Source: Paragonimus skrjabini miyazakii | Lineage: Eukaryota; Platyhelminthes; Trematoda; Plagiorchiida; Troglotrematidae | Length of the DNA stretch: 64,000 nt | NCBI GenBank assembly: GCA_014338405.1 | Contig: JTDE01003913.1 | Span: forward strand, 2,052 to 66,051 | Reading direction: 5' to 3' | Part shown: one piece after another, positions 49,436-61,089 of the stretch | How positions within the stretch are numbered: the stretch's first letter is position 1 | How the letters are laid out: every line of letters starts with the position of its first letter | Program-made: the position numbers and the translations under genes | The notes under the pieces: generated by a model | What the model was told of the DNA's origin: nothing | The model's input: the letters and a program-made list of their open reading frames with translations, nothing else | The model's database searches: none

Positions 49436-51240
49436 ATGGTTACCTTTTGGGTAAGCACAACAGCTTGTGTTCACGTGAAAAATAAACAACTAACATCCTC
49501 AGTGTTTAACTCATCGTACCACTCAGGTTGGTCAGCTCCCTTGACCAGTTTCTGTCAACCCATGGGTCCGCATATTCTTCGAAATTTGTTTGGAGGTTTC
49601 AGACCAGAGGTTTTCACGGAAAACAATTCCAAGATTAATACTGTTTTAGCAAGTCGACATCGTCTAGGTTCGCCAATACGCTTAACTAAGGCTCAGGAAC
49701 GAATGAACATAAGCAAATCATCCGCAGGCTGGAAAAACTGAGGATAAATGGGGTAAGTTCTGCAGACCAATGCAAGCTGTTGAAGTCAATGGGCACAAGA
49801 ACGCCGCATATATATGGACTGCCCCAAACCCACATGTCCAACATCCCACTTCGAACAATTATAGCAATGTGCAACGCACCGCAGCACAAGTTAGCCCGTT
49901 GGCTAGCTGATCCGCCTGAACCGGTCAGAAAACGTTTCAGTAAGCACAGTATGAAAGACAGCTTTGAACTTGTGAGGTGTGCAGACGGTTTAGATGTTCG
50001 AAACAAACTGATGAGTTCATTCGATGTGACGTCCCTTTTCACTAAAATTCCGCTGCATGAAACGGTTGATAACATTTGCAATTTTATTCTAAGTAGCAAT
50101 GCTCCTTTTCCTATCCCGGTGTCCGAACTAAAGTCATTACTACTCTTGTGCACACATAATGTAACGTTCAATTTCCGGACGTTTACTTTCAGGCAAGTGG
50201 ACGGGGTTGCAATGGACAATCCCCTGAGCCAACTCCTAACTGGTTTCTTTATGACCAAGACAGAATTCACATTAGGTGAAAGCTTGTCAAAGCCAATACT
50301 GTACAACCGTTACGTAGACAACATCCTGGCCATTTGTGAGAATTCAACTGATTCGAACACGTTAATTTTTGAGTTGAATTACACATACCCCAACCTTAAG
50401 GCAACTAGAGAGAACGAAGTAAACAAATGCCTTCTGTTCCTAGACATTCTAGTTATCCGAAAGTCAGATGGCAAGATAGAAAGATCCATTTACAGAAAGC
50501 CTACTTGGACAAAACAGTATATACACTTTGAAATCTTCTGTCCAGAGCAATATAAGATAAACCTAGTTCGAACGCTCTTTCACAGAGCTCGAAGGCTATG
50601 CACAGAAGACAATCTACCACACGAATTAAGCACACGTACATATACGCCGCAGGTCAACGGGTACCCCCTGAAATTTATCAAGAAATATAGCAGTCATTAC
50701 CCCAAGGATACAGGAAACAACGGTACCAAAGAAGACAGTGTACTTAGAACTCCCGTTTCTAGGTGACGGCTGGTCAACAATGAAGAAAAGTCTAACGGCT
50801 GCTGTAACCAGATCCTGTAACGCTGTAAAACTATGTAGAATACAGCGAGCCAGGGCCTTACTAATCTCCTCGGCTACGAACAGACAGCCTGGTGTTTATA
50901 CAAATATTCATGTAGTTGCAGTATGAGCTACTAAGGAAGGACAAACCGATAGCAAGCTTCTCATATCAAGGAGCATGTTCCCAAGTGGTTGGAAACACAA
51001 ATACAAACGTCAAGCGCGTGCACAGAGGCAACAGACAACACTCAGCGTCGTCAATAGCAAAACACTTAATCTGAAAAGGATACAGAATCAAGGTTTGTGA
51101 CGCATTCTCCGTGACTATTCGAAACCATCGGAAACTCATCCTCCGGTTTGCTTAGGCTTTGGCTGTCAGATATCAAAATCTCCCTCTTTGTGTTCAAAAA
51201 CAGTCTGTGTTGACGTTGCAGCTGCCCTGGTAGTCAGCAT
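49436..51240 (+). mobile_element. Penelope-like element copy 3
   Basis: The element contains a long RT frame (own entry), then after a frameshift the connector and a degraded GIY-YIG endonuclease end. These show SLTAAVTRSCNAVKLCRIQ and RALLISSATNRQPGVYT, a gap, KEHVPKWLETQIQT, ASSIAKHL-like sequence, RNHRKLILRFA and LCVQKQSVLTLQLPW before TAG near 51229. The GIY-YIG signature itself (around 50925-50960) is not recognisable. Sequence from 49436 to 49687 probably holds the decayed N-terminus. It is a different PLE lineage from copies 1 and 2, since the coding blocks differ. Confidence 0.85.
49688..50766 (+). pseudogene. PLE copy 3 reverse transcriptase, YVDN palm
   Basis: The frame is open from just after a TAA at about 49684; the first ATG (49780) is internal, because RRLEKLRINGVSSADQ precedes it in frame and is family sequence. 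Blocks seen, numbered from that ATG: HIYGLPQTH (10-18), SSFDVTSLFT with the first catalytic Asp at 82, QVDGVAMDNPLSQLL (139-153), and YNRYVDNILAIC (175-186), where Asn 181 (codon AAC at 50320) replaces the second Asp. Then LFLDILVIRKSDG and SIYRKPTWTKQYIHF follow. Some 350 codons without a stop suggest a fairly recent copy, but the Asp loss should abolish polymerisation. Confidence 0.88.
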
Positions 51241-51364
51241 CCCCACATTGTGGTGGACTGTCAGGCCGGAGGTGTGAGCGTTCCAACACGCGGTGGAATA
51301 GCTCGACGCCGTGGGAATTACTTCCAAAAGCCCACAACGAGCGGATGGCGGACAACGGGGGCAA

Positions 51365-51600
51365 TCGGATGAGGCATCGCTCGACCGGATCAGACCAACG
51401 GGCGAGACATGGCAGACAAAATAGAATGGACGACGAAATCGGAGGCGCGATTATTCCAACACTTGCAGAAGTATCTCGACACTCTCGTGGAATACAATCA
51501 AAGCCCACTGTGGTTAGATGGATGACAACACGAGCGACCGGATGAGCCATCGCTCAACGAAATCGGACCAACAGACAAAGAATGGTAGGCGGAAAAACCC
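51365..51600 (+). repeat. Diverged direct repeat in the PLE copy 3 tail
   Basis: About 45-60 bases beginning ATCGGATGAGGCATCGCTC (near 51365) recur near 51538 as ACCGGATGAGCCATCGCTC, followed in both by GACCAAC and a purine-rich stretch. The spacing is about 173 bases. This region probably belongs to the 3' part of the preceding element. Confidence 0.45.
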
Positions 51601-51740
51601 CCGATAGACGGCGCCGATCACACACATAAACCGGGCAGAAGTGCCCACGACACGTGAGCGGAAACCTGTGGGCGTTGTGGAATGGAATGTTGATTCATAA
51701 ACGCGAGCGCGCGTGTAGCATACTAACTAGCATGTTGGAC

Positions 51741-51760
51741 AATAAAGATTGTGCTTTATT
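51741..51760 (+). terminator. Polyadenylation signal within a hairpin
   Basis: AATAAAG at 51741-51747 pairs perfectly with CTTTATT at 51754-51760 around the 6-nt loop ATTGTG. It could mark the 3' end of the PLE copy 3 transcript, about 510 bases after its last coding block. A role is not shown. Confidence 0.4.
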
Positions 51761-52129
51761 AGACGTCTTTTCGCTACAATGTGTTTAATCTGTATTTCCA
51801 TGTCTATCTGTTTAATCCCTTGAGTAATTACTTCCTTCCTATCGAGCCTTACCTTAATGTTTGAAATTATTTGCATGTCCATGATTGATAAGAATGTACG
51901 AAATGTTATTCCGGAGAACATCACATGACTTACGTCTTCCCACTGCCTTATTTAAATCCCCAAATAAGCCTTATCATTTTATCGCACAACGGTCATGTAA
52001 CCGACCAGAAGGTACTGTGACTTGAGCCGCCGCTCACCGCAAGCGACGTGGAATAATCTAAGGGAAATAATTCATTAACAGGATAAAACTGGATAAACCA
52101 AGGCCAGACTAAAGAACTAGAAATGTTAC

Positions 52130-53470
52130 GAATGCAGGTACGCTCCAGACTATAGCATACTGTAATCTCGGATAGTCTCTAGACAGTGATTTGGGTGACC
52201 GACAAGACTCAACCCCGGCAGGCGACTCCTACTGACTTTACTCAACGGAATAGTCAAAGACATCATATTTCGTGGTCTCGTCGTTGCTTTCCCACTACGC
52301 GGTTTTATCCAGCTGTTATTGGTCTCGGCATACAATGCCCGGTACACCAAACGTCCAGCTGGCACGCGGAGTACGTGACTAAACCATGGCCTGCTGTACA
52401 ACGCGATTAGTTGGTCAATGGATCGCGCATTCTGAGCGTTTCGGAATACGCGCTAGCGGAGGGCACTATTGCCCACACGATTATCTCACTTGATGTGGAC
52501 TAACTGGCGGAGACAACCATGGTCAAGTCTGTTGACACCCTCGTCGCGGACACTGTTTTCGAAGCACAGTAGAACATAACGAAAACCGGACGTCTTCCAG
52601 ATGCCGCAGGTTAACAAAGATAGCGTGTGCTGTTGTTATCCCTGCTGATGTCTCATGAACAATATTACAGGCCGACGAGATGGTGCTACCTAAGCATGTG
52701 AGACTTCCCATAATCTCAAGAGGACTGTCTGTAATGGAAAACGTAGAAGTGGGAACGTCCGGGTCAAAGGACAGCACTTCGCACTTTCGAGGTGCGAAAT
52801 GCATTTCATATAAACCAGCTCGGCTACTCACCTTATTCGACATGGTTTGCGTGCCTTTTGCAGAACAGCTAAGTTAGCCAAGGTCATCCGCATAGGCTAT
52901 ATCAATCAACCTAACCTCAGAAAGATGCTCACCACCAAGCTCTCTAGATTCCTCAGACGCACCATCCAGAATGTCGTCAACGACAAAATTGAACAGGAGG
53001 GGCGGGGTCAGACACTCTTGACGAACACTGCTAGAAATGATGAACGCCTGAGACAGTTGTTCATGAACTCTCATGCTGCTTGCAGAGTGGGCACTAAGTG
53101 ATCTTAACAGATTCACGCATTTCCCCCCTTGCGGAGAAGACAGCTCAAGAAAACGTTACGAGCAAGTGAATCGAGAGCAGCCTTCAGATCCAAAAAGACC
53201 ATGACGGCCGGCTGCCTGCAAAAACGCAGATGCTCTAAGGTCCGTTGAATGGTAAAAATGTGATTAACGTACCCAAGACCGGATCGGAATGTTGTCTGTC
53301 CTTCACGCATCTGACATTACAAGGGTTTAGTGAGCCGATGTAGGACTCCCATTAAAAACACGTGAATTGCTGTTGGTAAGCACCACGTATGGTGGACTCT
53401 TATCGTTCCAACCGATTTCCGGAACGTCAAAGTTACATCAATTATCCTGTGACCACTTATTAGGAGGGTT
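52130..53470 (-). mobile_element. RTE (SR2-like) element, RT part
   Basis: Read downwards: VLHRLTK, REGQTTFRSGLGYVNHIFTI, VMVFLDLKAALDSLARNVF (first catalytic Asp), SSMRVHEQLSQAFIISSSVR, LTPPLLFNFVVDDIL, RLIDIAYADDLG with intact YADD (about 52880), FAPRKCEVLSFDPD and LTCLGSTISSACNIV. These are followed by the C-terminal region with SRPWFSHVLRVPAGRLVYRA (52401 downwards). About 40 codons are missing between 52560 and 52480. Stops and frame changes separate the blocks. The endonuclease part is absent, so the copy is 5'-truncated in the usual non-LTR fashion. Confidence 0.88.
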
Positions 53471-54965
53471 GACGTCGGTCTAGTATAGGAAAAAAATCGA
53501 ACTGGCGACGGGTACCTAGACCCGCACTCGTGTAACGGTCATGGATTCTCGATTAGAACTACAACTCAAACAGTTAGCAACTTCGTGGGTTGTTAAAGAT
53601 CTCGAAAAGTCCTCCGTTTGTTACTGACCCAATTCTGGATAGTACGGAACGACCGCTTTGAGAGGAGGTCAAAGCTTGGGTTGGAAAGATGGTGCCACAG
53701 CAAAGGTAGTGAACATGCGTAGCTACAGAAAAACAAGCTAACGAATAAACACAGTGAGGTAGAATAAAAGTGAAAATTTTGTTGTTCTGTTCAAACCACC
53801 ACTTGCATGTGGAACACACCAGCCATATTAAGGTAGATTTTTGCATCTTGACTGCCACTCCTATTGGAAGATGACTGTTAAGATAGGAGAGCTAAAATCA
53901 TATAGGGAATCACGGAGATATTTATCCAATCTTATCCAGGTCGTGAGTTGATACGACTTACTCAGGCAGGATGTTCCATCAAGGAACCATTTGGACAACG
54001 AATATGTTGCGTTCACGTTACCTTCCGGCAACTCTGACGTTGAAGACAAATTATTTTCTCTGCGAGTGGTGTATTTCTTCATGAATGGGATAGGGAAGCA
54101 TAAGTTTTTGGGGCAATGGGTGTCCTGTAAGCAAGCGTGACACCTCATCATACACACCTATAGTATAAGTTGGAAATGTTCAGTCGCTTGAATCTAGTGT
54201 GGTAACCAGGAACCTGAGGCCCTTGGTTTGTTTTGTTGTCTACTGGTGACTTTTATCAAACACTTGAGCTCACCTACACCTAACTAAAAACACGTTTGTG
54301 TGTTCGCTTCCAGTAGAGGACGGTATAACTGGGGACAACACTTAAGGGGTTGCAATAGTCCAAGTTGAGGATGACAGAAAGAGAAACGTTGCCTACCTTG
54401 CAAATCATGACACCATAATTTACAGAAGGAACAGAGCATTTGATGATAAATGAACCTGCGACTTCATGATCCTGATGTAATCTACCGTCTCCGACGTATT
54501 AAATGGCCTCACTTATGGCAGAATTATGGGACTTCACACTTAGTCACGTTTAACAGCAGTTCAGTTAGCTTACAACAATCAGTAGGCGTGTCGAGGTCTA
54601 GCTGAAGACTGGGTTCACTTGTAAAGTCTCAAATCGCCTTCCAGATATTCGTGTCGACCAAGCAAAACCCAACATCAGACCATCAACAAAAGCACCAATA
54701 GATCAGTGGTTCTTCTTTGTGCTCAGCTGCTGTACAACCACGAAACAAAAACTCCAACTGGGAAAAAATAAAAGGGAGAGGGAGAGGGCCTGATCACCGA
54801 AAAACTGTCTATACTCAAAAATTAATCAGCAAGGTGTCTTCAGTGTAACAGTCCTAAGAGGAATCCTCGCGCAATCCCACAGTGCTTCGATAAACTGGGC
54901 AACTACCAATAGCACATAGAGAGAAGGTATGGTCACTGAGGCATTCTGCTTAACAGTAGAGTAAG
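53471..54965. other. Stretch with no recognisable gene
   Basis: No coding motifs were found on either strand. The sequence next to 54965 may contain the start of the gypsy 3 left LTR, but I can only match its last 90 bases. Confidence 0.4.
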
Positions 54966-55054
54966 TGTGATGTATGTACATTTCCATGACTACTAACTGG
55001 TTGTATCATTCTGCACCACACTTCCGTTCTCTCTTTTCAGCTTCTATGTTGCAA
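54966..55054 (+). repeat. Gypsy 3 left LTR, 3' end
   Basis: This aligns with 58601-58686. It ends TTTTCAGCTTCTATGTTGCAA about 100 bases before the gag start, which is a normal LTR-to-gag distance. No primer site is evident in the following bases. Confidence 0.5.
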
Positions 55055-55156
55055 TCAGAAAACGAATAGTCTATATTCCCGGCTATCAGTCTTCTCCTTT
55101 TCGTCTAGCGTATATTTTGACGAATACCTAATATACAACAATTTATTCAGTTTACG

Positions 55157-55860
55157 ATGTCTAAGCTTTTGCGTCCCGAACGCTTTGACGCTGACCCAGT
55201 TGCCAAATCTCTTCAAAAATCTGGAACCGTTGGTTTCGTGCATCCAGCATTCAAATCAACAAACCCTCTACACTAGATTCATTAACTACATTTCACTTGT
55301 TGTCTATGAATACATGGTTGAGTACGAAACACTTGATGATGCTCTTAATACCCTAGGAAAATTTCTTGTAAAACCTGAGAACGAGGTTTTTGTTCGACAT
55401 CTATTATCTATTCAAAAACAAGAAATCGCCCAAAGTTTGAATCTGACCTTCAGGCCCTCAATTTGTTGGCGAAAGACTGCGCTTTTAAATCGGTTTCTGC
55501 TGAACAAAACCAAAGTGATACGACACGTGATGCATTCATTAGTAAAATGCGATCTGGCGATATTTGGCATGGTCTTTTGGAAAGCAGATAGCTCGATTTG
55601 GACGCGGCTCATGAGGAGGCCTGATTCCTGGAGATGGTCTATCAACTGCTTCACTCTCTTTGTCCGCATGATTTCTCGCACTCTGCATTAACTTCTAATC
55701 TAGATTAACCAAAATTCCTTGAAACTTTGATGCCTGAGTCGGGGATATCTGCAGGAGCGGGCGAAAGGCGCTGTTTTTGCCGTTATGCTTAACATCCTCG
55801 TTCCAAGTGTCTGGTTAGGTATGCAGTGCGTAAAATATGTGATAAAAGGGGACAATATCA
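55157..55860 (+). pseudogene. Gypsy 3 gag and zinc knuckles
   Basis: Gag starts at ATG 55157 (SKLLRPERFDADP), a typical mag-clade opening. It continues in another frame with TRFINYISLVVYEYMVEY, DDALNTLGKFLVKPENEVF and RHLLSIQKQE. A further shift gives LQALNLLAKDCAFKSVSAEQ and TTRDAFISKMRSGDIWHGL. Near 55770-55860 a pair of degenerate knuckles reads CFCRYA with HPRSKC, then CDKRGQYQKVC, where Gln stands in place of the zinc-binding His. The protein would form particles in a live element. Here two or more frame breaks disable it. Confidence 0.8.
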
Positions 55861-56099
55861 GAAGGTCTGTCGATCAGCACGAGTCACGAAAGTTACATCC
55901 ATTGCTAACTCCTTGTTATCTTCGATGACCGTGGCCGTCGCTCCTCAGTGCTTATCAAGTACAGTTAAGCAAACTTTTGTTAATAGGATATCTCAGTAGG
56001 CTCCGACAGTAATGCTTCACGTCTTGTCGTTCAGAAGTAAAATATTAAGGTGGAACACTCACGCAGTTCTATGATTATGGTTACCACTCGTCTCAAAAC

Positions 56100-57350
56100 T
56101 CACGCTCAAGGGCATTGCTATCTAACTCTGCTTTACAAAAATTCCAATTATTCGCGTGTTGTCAAATTTGTGGGCTGATGTATTATTGGATCATGATTTC
56201 TTACGTCTGCATGAAAAATCAGAAATCCCGTTTTAAGACAGCAACGAACTGTTTCCATTGTATACTCTTTTCACCGCACGCATTGATCCACCACACCTTT
56301 CCACCAAACTCACTGCCGAACTGCACTTCAATCGCCAGGAAATCACGACGACATTCCGCTCCAGATGAATCTTCCATCAAGTTGGGAATCGAAAACCTCC
56401 TAGAAAAGCGTAGTAGTGGGCCATTCAGTCCCCCTGGCGTGCCCAAGTTACAACTAATGAAAAACACAAACGTAGGACGCTTATTGATTACAGCCAAACC
56501 GTGAACCATTTCACACTTTCAGATGCGTATCTATTTTCGAAAATTAACGAAATGGTTGTAAAAATCTTGAGTTATGTTGTTTCAAATACTATGTACTTGG
56601 AGAGTGTCTATCATTAGGTATCAAACTGAGATTAAGACTAAGCCTTCACTGTATTCGAGGCATCTGAGTCTCCATCAGTTCTGCCGTATTCCATATGGTG
56701 TGAGTAGTGGCGTATCACGTTTTCAAAGAGTTGTCAATCAGATCGACAGAGCGGAGGTTCTCCTAGCTAACTCTGTTTACTTAGACAACAGTAATGTTTG
56801 TAGCGAGGACGATAAACAACATGAGAAAAACCTGGAACGATTCTATAAAGCCGTTAGTGAACACGGATTAACATTAAACACGAGTAAGAGCGTGATAACT
56901 GTTAAACGGATCAGACTTTTGGAGTATGAGATTTCTCAGAGAACGATAAAACCAGACTCTGATAGGTTTCAGCCGTTATATAACTTGCCATCTCCACCAA
57001 ACCTGAAATCCCAACAGGGAGTTGTTGGTTTTTTGCATAGTATTTCCAAAGATTATCAAAATTTTCTGATAAAATTTAACCTCTGGTCAAAACTAGGATA
57101 TCCCCCCACAGATTGACTTATCAGAGTCTTATAACGTTTTGAAAAATGAGTCTGCTCGTTCCGTGATGACAACCGTCGATCCAGAGGCGTTCCTCGTAGT
57201 AGGAACGGACGCTTTCAATTTTATCATCGCCGCCACGTTACCACAAAACAGTCGATCGTCTGTCTTTTTTCCAGAAGGTTATCCTCCATCATACATCAGT
57301 CGAAAAAGAATCTTGTGCGAATCCACCAGGAATTGGTGTCAACTGGTTTA
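56100..57350 (+). pseudogene. Gypsy 3 protease end and reverse transcriptase
   Basis: Around 56170 the post-protease block WADVLLDHDFLRLHEKSEI is visible, followed by RT blocks in shifting frames: PWRAQVTTNEKHKRRTLIDY, SQTVNHFTLSDAYLFSKINE. From 56574 a 180-codon frame gives the later RT: RIPYGVSSGVSRFQRVVNQI, ANSVYLDNSNVCSEDD (palm, with the usual LDD as LDN), RFYKAVSEHGLTLNTSKS and KPDSDRFQPLYNLPSPP. The frame at 57139-57351 covers the start of RNase H (FLVVGTDAFNFIIAATL). Inactive by multiple lesions. Confidence 0.85.
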
Positions 57351-57559
57351 GCACGCATTTGCAACCAGTCACGGACAAAAGATAAGTTGTTTGATGCGAA
57401 TCACCACAGAAGAATTGAAACGATAAAGTCCAGTGCTGGCGGATCGAACTCTCTTGTTGTAGTTTCGATGTAATCTACTGCTGAGGTACGAACAATAAAG
57501 TTACTGATGCATTATTCCGTGAATATACTGCGTCATCGCAGTGTATCGTTAATTTGAAG

Positions 57560-58370
57560 GATCCACACGATTCCCTGTGCTATCCTGGAGTTGTTCGACT
57601 TGTTCACTTTATGAGCTCCAGAAATGGACGACAGCCAGCTGTAAAGCTTGCGCTGATGTAAAACCGAGGTTTTGCAAAATCTGAATCTGATCAAGACATG
57701 TCCTTTCGAACGACTGAAAGTTGACTTCGGACGGCCTTTATCTTCGAGTTCCCGAAGCAAATACTTACGACAATTGGTGAATATTCAAGATTTTCACTCC
57801 GGTTTGTGTGCCAGGATATGACAACATCAACTACCATCGATCATTTCTGGCAATTATTCTGTTTGGTACGTCATATTACACCCGGTCGGACCGTGGATCA
57901 CTTTTTATGTCTGAGGAATTAAAATACATCCCACATTGCAAGGGAATAGTAACCAGCAGAACAACGGCATATAATCCTCAGTCAAACGGTCATGTAGAAC
58001 GTTTCAACGGCACTCGCTGGCGGTCTATCAAGCTTGTTACCAAAGCCATGTCCCTTCCAATTAGGGAATGGAGGTCGTTATTCCAGACTTCCCTTATTCT
58101 ATCTGTTCTCTTTTGCTGTGCTACAAACGGTGCTCCACACGAGTGGTTGTTCCGATGCAATCGAAAATCGACCTCTGATGTTACCTTGCCAAGCTGGCCA
58201 ACTGTTTCTGGGCATGGTTTCACGAAACATAACATTCATTCATCTAAATACAAACCGCCAATTGATGATGAACTTACTGAATGTCATCCCAAATATGCCC
58301 ACGTGAAACTTCCAGGTGGTCGAAAGCAAACAGTCTCCACCCATTAACTTGTTCCAAAGGAGCAAATAGT
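57560..58370 (+). pseudogene. Gypsy 3 integrase
   Basis: The zinc-binding end and first catalytic Asp are readable in pieces at 57640-57760 (CKTEVLQNL, CPFERLKVDFGRPL). A 179-codon frame from 57808 carries the core: YYTRSDRGSLFMSEEL with the second Asp, IVTSRTTAYNPQSNGHVERF with the Glu, and ATNGAPHEWLFRCNRKSTS. The C-terminal part NPQYAH-like motif is present as CHPKYAHVKLPGGRKQTV. This end is the best preserved part of the element. It stops about 230 bases before the right LTR match. Confidence 0.85.
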
Positions 58371-58600
58371 GTGTTCACCCGTTAATGTGCCAATCTCCGA
58401 TGCGGAAACCGAATGCAGTCCGAATGTCCAATTGTCTGTAGACTACCCACGACTGTGGAAACTTGTTCTACTCCAACAGACAGTTTGTGTGAAAACACTT
58501 TTGCTAGTCCAAGTCTACCACTGTTAATAGAGAAACAACAAACAGTACGTCCGTACAACCTCTAAAACCATTAATCCTAAAAAGTTTCCATTTTTCCCAT

Positions 58601-58686
58601 GTGGTGTACGCGCAGCTTTATGACTATTCACTGGTCATATCATACAACTCCAAACATCCGTTCTCTTTTCGGCTACTATGTTGCAA
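58601..58686 (+). repeat. Gypsy 3 right LTR, 3' end
   Basis: This is the partner of 54966-55054, ending CTACTATGTTGCAAC. The minus-strand RTE sequence starts within about 200 bases, so the two elements nearly abut. Confidence 0.5.
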
Positions 58687-58894
58687 CTCCTGACCTATAC
58701 TGCTACCTTGGCGAGGTGGTCGGGCTTGTGTACTGTTTGGATCCGGCTGGCTATGCTGACTAGGACTCCGGTCCTTCCAGGTGCAACCTTGTCAGACAGG
58801 CCAAAGGGGAGCAGTCAGACGAAAAGCAGTTACACTCGTAGGATTGTATGTCGCACTACTGACCGCGTAGGAGTGCTTAGGTAGTGAGGCACGA

Positions 58895-60491
58895 TCCTAT
58901 GGACATACAGCAGAACTATTTTCATAGTTGCGGCACTGCTGTCTTCCGTATCAGGAAGAAGGGGGTTAGCAAAGATACCCTCAAACAAAGAGCACTCCGA
59001 TCGCCCAACGGTTGACCGTGACCGACGGCGTATTATCCAATACGGTCGGAAAACATTTTTTACCTCTCTCGGCCGTAGCGTCAACAAAGAGTGCTCGGTG
59101 TGGCAGACGACTAGTTGGCATCCTTAGCACGTGACCCAGCCATCTAAGTCCGCGCAAATGTAATGACTGAACGGAAGAATTCGTTTGACAATCACTACCA
59201 AATGCCCGCTTCTTAATTTGCTAGTTGCTTACTCGTTGGTGCAACCCGACACATGCAATTAAACACAAACAACGATGGTCAAATACCTGAAGACAGTTCG
59301 CGTCTTCTACCCTGAGCGGTTAAGTCTCGCTGCCGTAAAGTAACAAAGCCTTCACTACCGCCTTATATACGCGACCTTTGAGACTCAGAGACATGACACT
59401 CTGCCGCCAGATATATCCTAGATTAGCGAACACTGCCTCAGCCACAGAGACACGCACTTCTATTTCATTCCCTGCACCACCACCATCGCTAATGCAGCTT
59501 CCTAGGTACACAAATTGGTCAGCAACCTCCATGACTTCATTATCTAACAGTAAATCTACGTAATCACAACAATCTTGTAGAAACACTTGGAGGCTGCAAA
59601 ATGCATTCCGAAGTATTCTTCAGAATGCGAAATAGCCTCTAGTGTTGTTTGTGCTGCTTGAAAAGTGTTAAACAGCAACAACATGTCGTCAGCATAATCA
59701 AGATCAATCAGCCTTCCACCATGTAGGAGGTCTACGCCAGCATCTTGTGAGTGTCGCAGACAGTCCTCCATTATTTTCTCCATCAAACAATTAAAGAAAA
59801 ATGGTGAAAGAGAGGACAGCCTTGAAGTACGTCGCTTATGGTGTTGAAACTATCAGAAGGTTCATCGTAAACCCTAGCCTGAGGTGGAGTATGGGAATAA
59901 AACGCCGACAGGATGTTCACAGACTTGGTCGGTACACCCATGCGTTTAGACGACTCTGAAAGTGTAGATTTGTGCACTGATTTGGGCGCGCCTTTACAGT
60001 CGAGGAATACGGAGACTGTTGTCCGGCGTTACACATGACGCTGCTCCAGAATTTGACGAGGGGTAAAAATGTGATATATACATCCCCGCCCAGGGCGAAA
60101 CCATGCCTGTTCTTCCCTAATGTTTACCTCCCGAGGTGCAGTGAGTCGATGAAGTATGATGGATGCTAGAACACTAGCAATGACTGGGGGTCAAACTAAC
60201 TCCCCTAAGGTTTTCACAACAGCCTCTGATACCTTTCTTAAATATGGGAACTATTATCGAGTGACACCAGTACGGAGGGATGGTCTCCGTCGTCCAAACG
60301 AGTTGAAACAGCTGAGTCAGAGCCAGTACTAGCGCCTTTTCACCTTCTTTGAAAAGTGCCGGCATGAGATCATCTGGGCCAGCAGTCTTACTATGTCTGA
60401 GAGCCGAAATGCAGTTCCGAATCTCAGTCTCAGTGGGTGACTGCAAATCTACCGACCAGGGTGCTGCATCACAAGTTTGTGGTGGCGACAC
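58895..60491 (-). pseudogene. RTE reverse transcriptase domain
   Basis: From 60491 downwards: SPTETEIRNCISALRHSKTA, GPDDLMPALFKEG, HSIIVPIFKKGIRG, NLRGVSLTP, then MGVPTKSVNILSAFYSH, SDSFNTISDVLQGCPLFHHF, GGRLIDLDYADDMLLL with intact YADD, and MHFAASKCF. The thumb (59586-59320) has FVYLGSCISDGGGAG, VSVAEAVFANLGYIWRQSVM and LLLYGSET. Then a stop, PLRVEDANCLQVFDHRCL, and RLPHRALFVD end it. About four breaks separate otherwise clean blocks. Confidence 0.87.
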
Positions 60492-61089
60492 GGTAGAAAT
60501 AGGAGGCCAGCTAAATTGACCCTCTAAGTGTTTCGCTTACCGCTCTAACCTTCTGGATTTATTATAGATTAGTGTGCCATCTGTCTCGTTGATAGCTTCA
60601 CTGACAGACAGTCACCTGAGACCAGTAGCACGGATAAGCCTAAAGAGTTTGCGGTGTTTCCCGAAGCGAAAACGATCTCCATTTATTTAATTATCTCCAA
60701 TAACCGAGCCTCACGATCGGTCTTTAGGCTACGTTTCAGCTTCCTACGGATCTCTCCTAGATTTGTTACATGAACTGCCAGGAGGAACCTTCTGTCTGGC
60801 TTTTAACAACTCCAGGGATTTCTCCGAGGTCCAACGTTTGTTAAACCGATGTACTCCCCTGTCGCATGCTACAGTACCTGCTTCACAAATTACCTGCGAG
60901 ATTTCGGTTCAACAGCCATTAGGATCTTCGGAATGAGAATTTCTGAGCCTGCTTTCTAAGTTGGTTTGGTACTTGTGCCATGCCGATGGTATGGTTAGCT
61001 TCTCAACGGCCAGTCCTTGCTGTTGGTGGGGTCGTTGCCCAGCAAACGTAAGAACGAAACGACAACATGGCAACGCATGATCCGAATAC

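Larger units (their letters stand above)
54966..58690 (+). mobile_element. Ty3/gypsy element 3 (mag-like), with diverged LTR ends
   Basis: Gag, zinc knuckles, protease trace, RT, and integrase follow in gypsy order on the plus strand. The sequence at 54966-55054 aligns with 58601-58686: both have a GTGRTGTA start, CATGACTA or TATGACTA, ACTGGT, TATCAT, TCCGTTCTC and end CTATGTTGCAA. That is about three quarters identity, consistent with old LTR 3' ends. The full LTR length cannot be set. Stops and frameshifts are frequent. The RNase H region (57350-57500) is almost unreadable. Confidence 0.82.
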
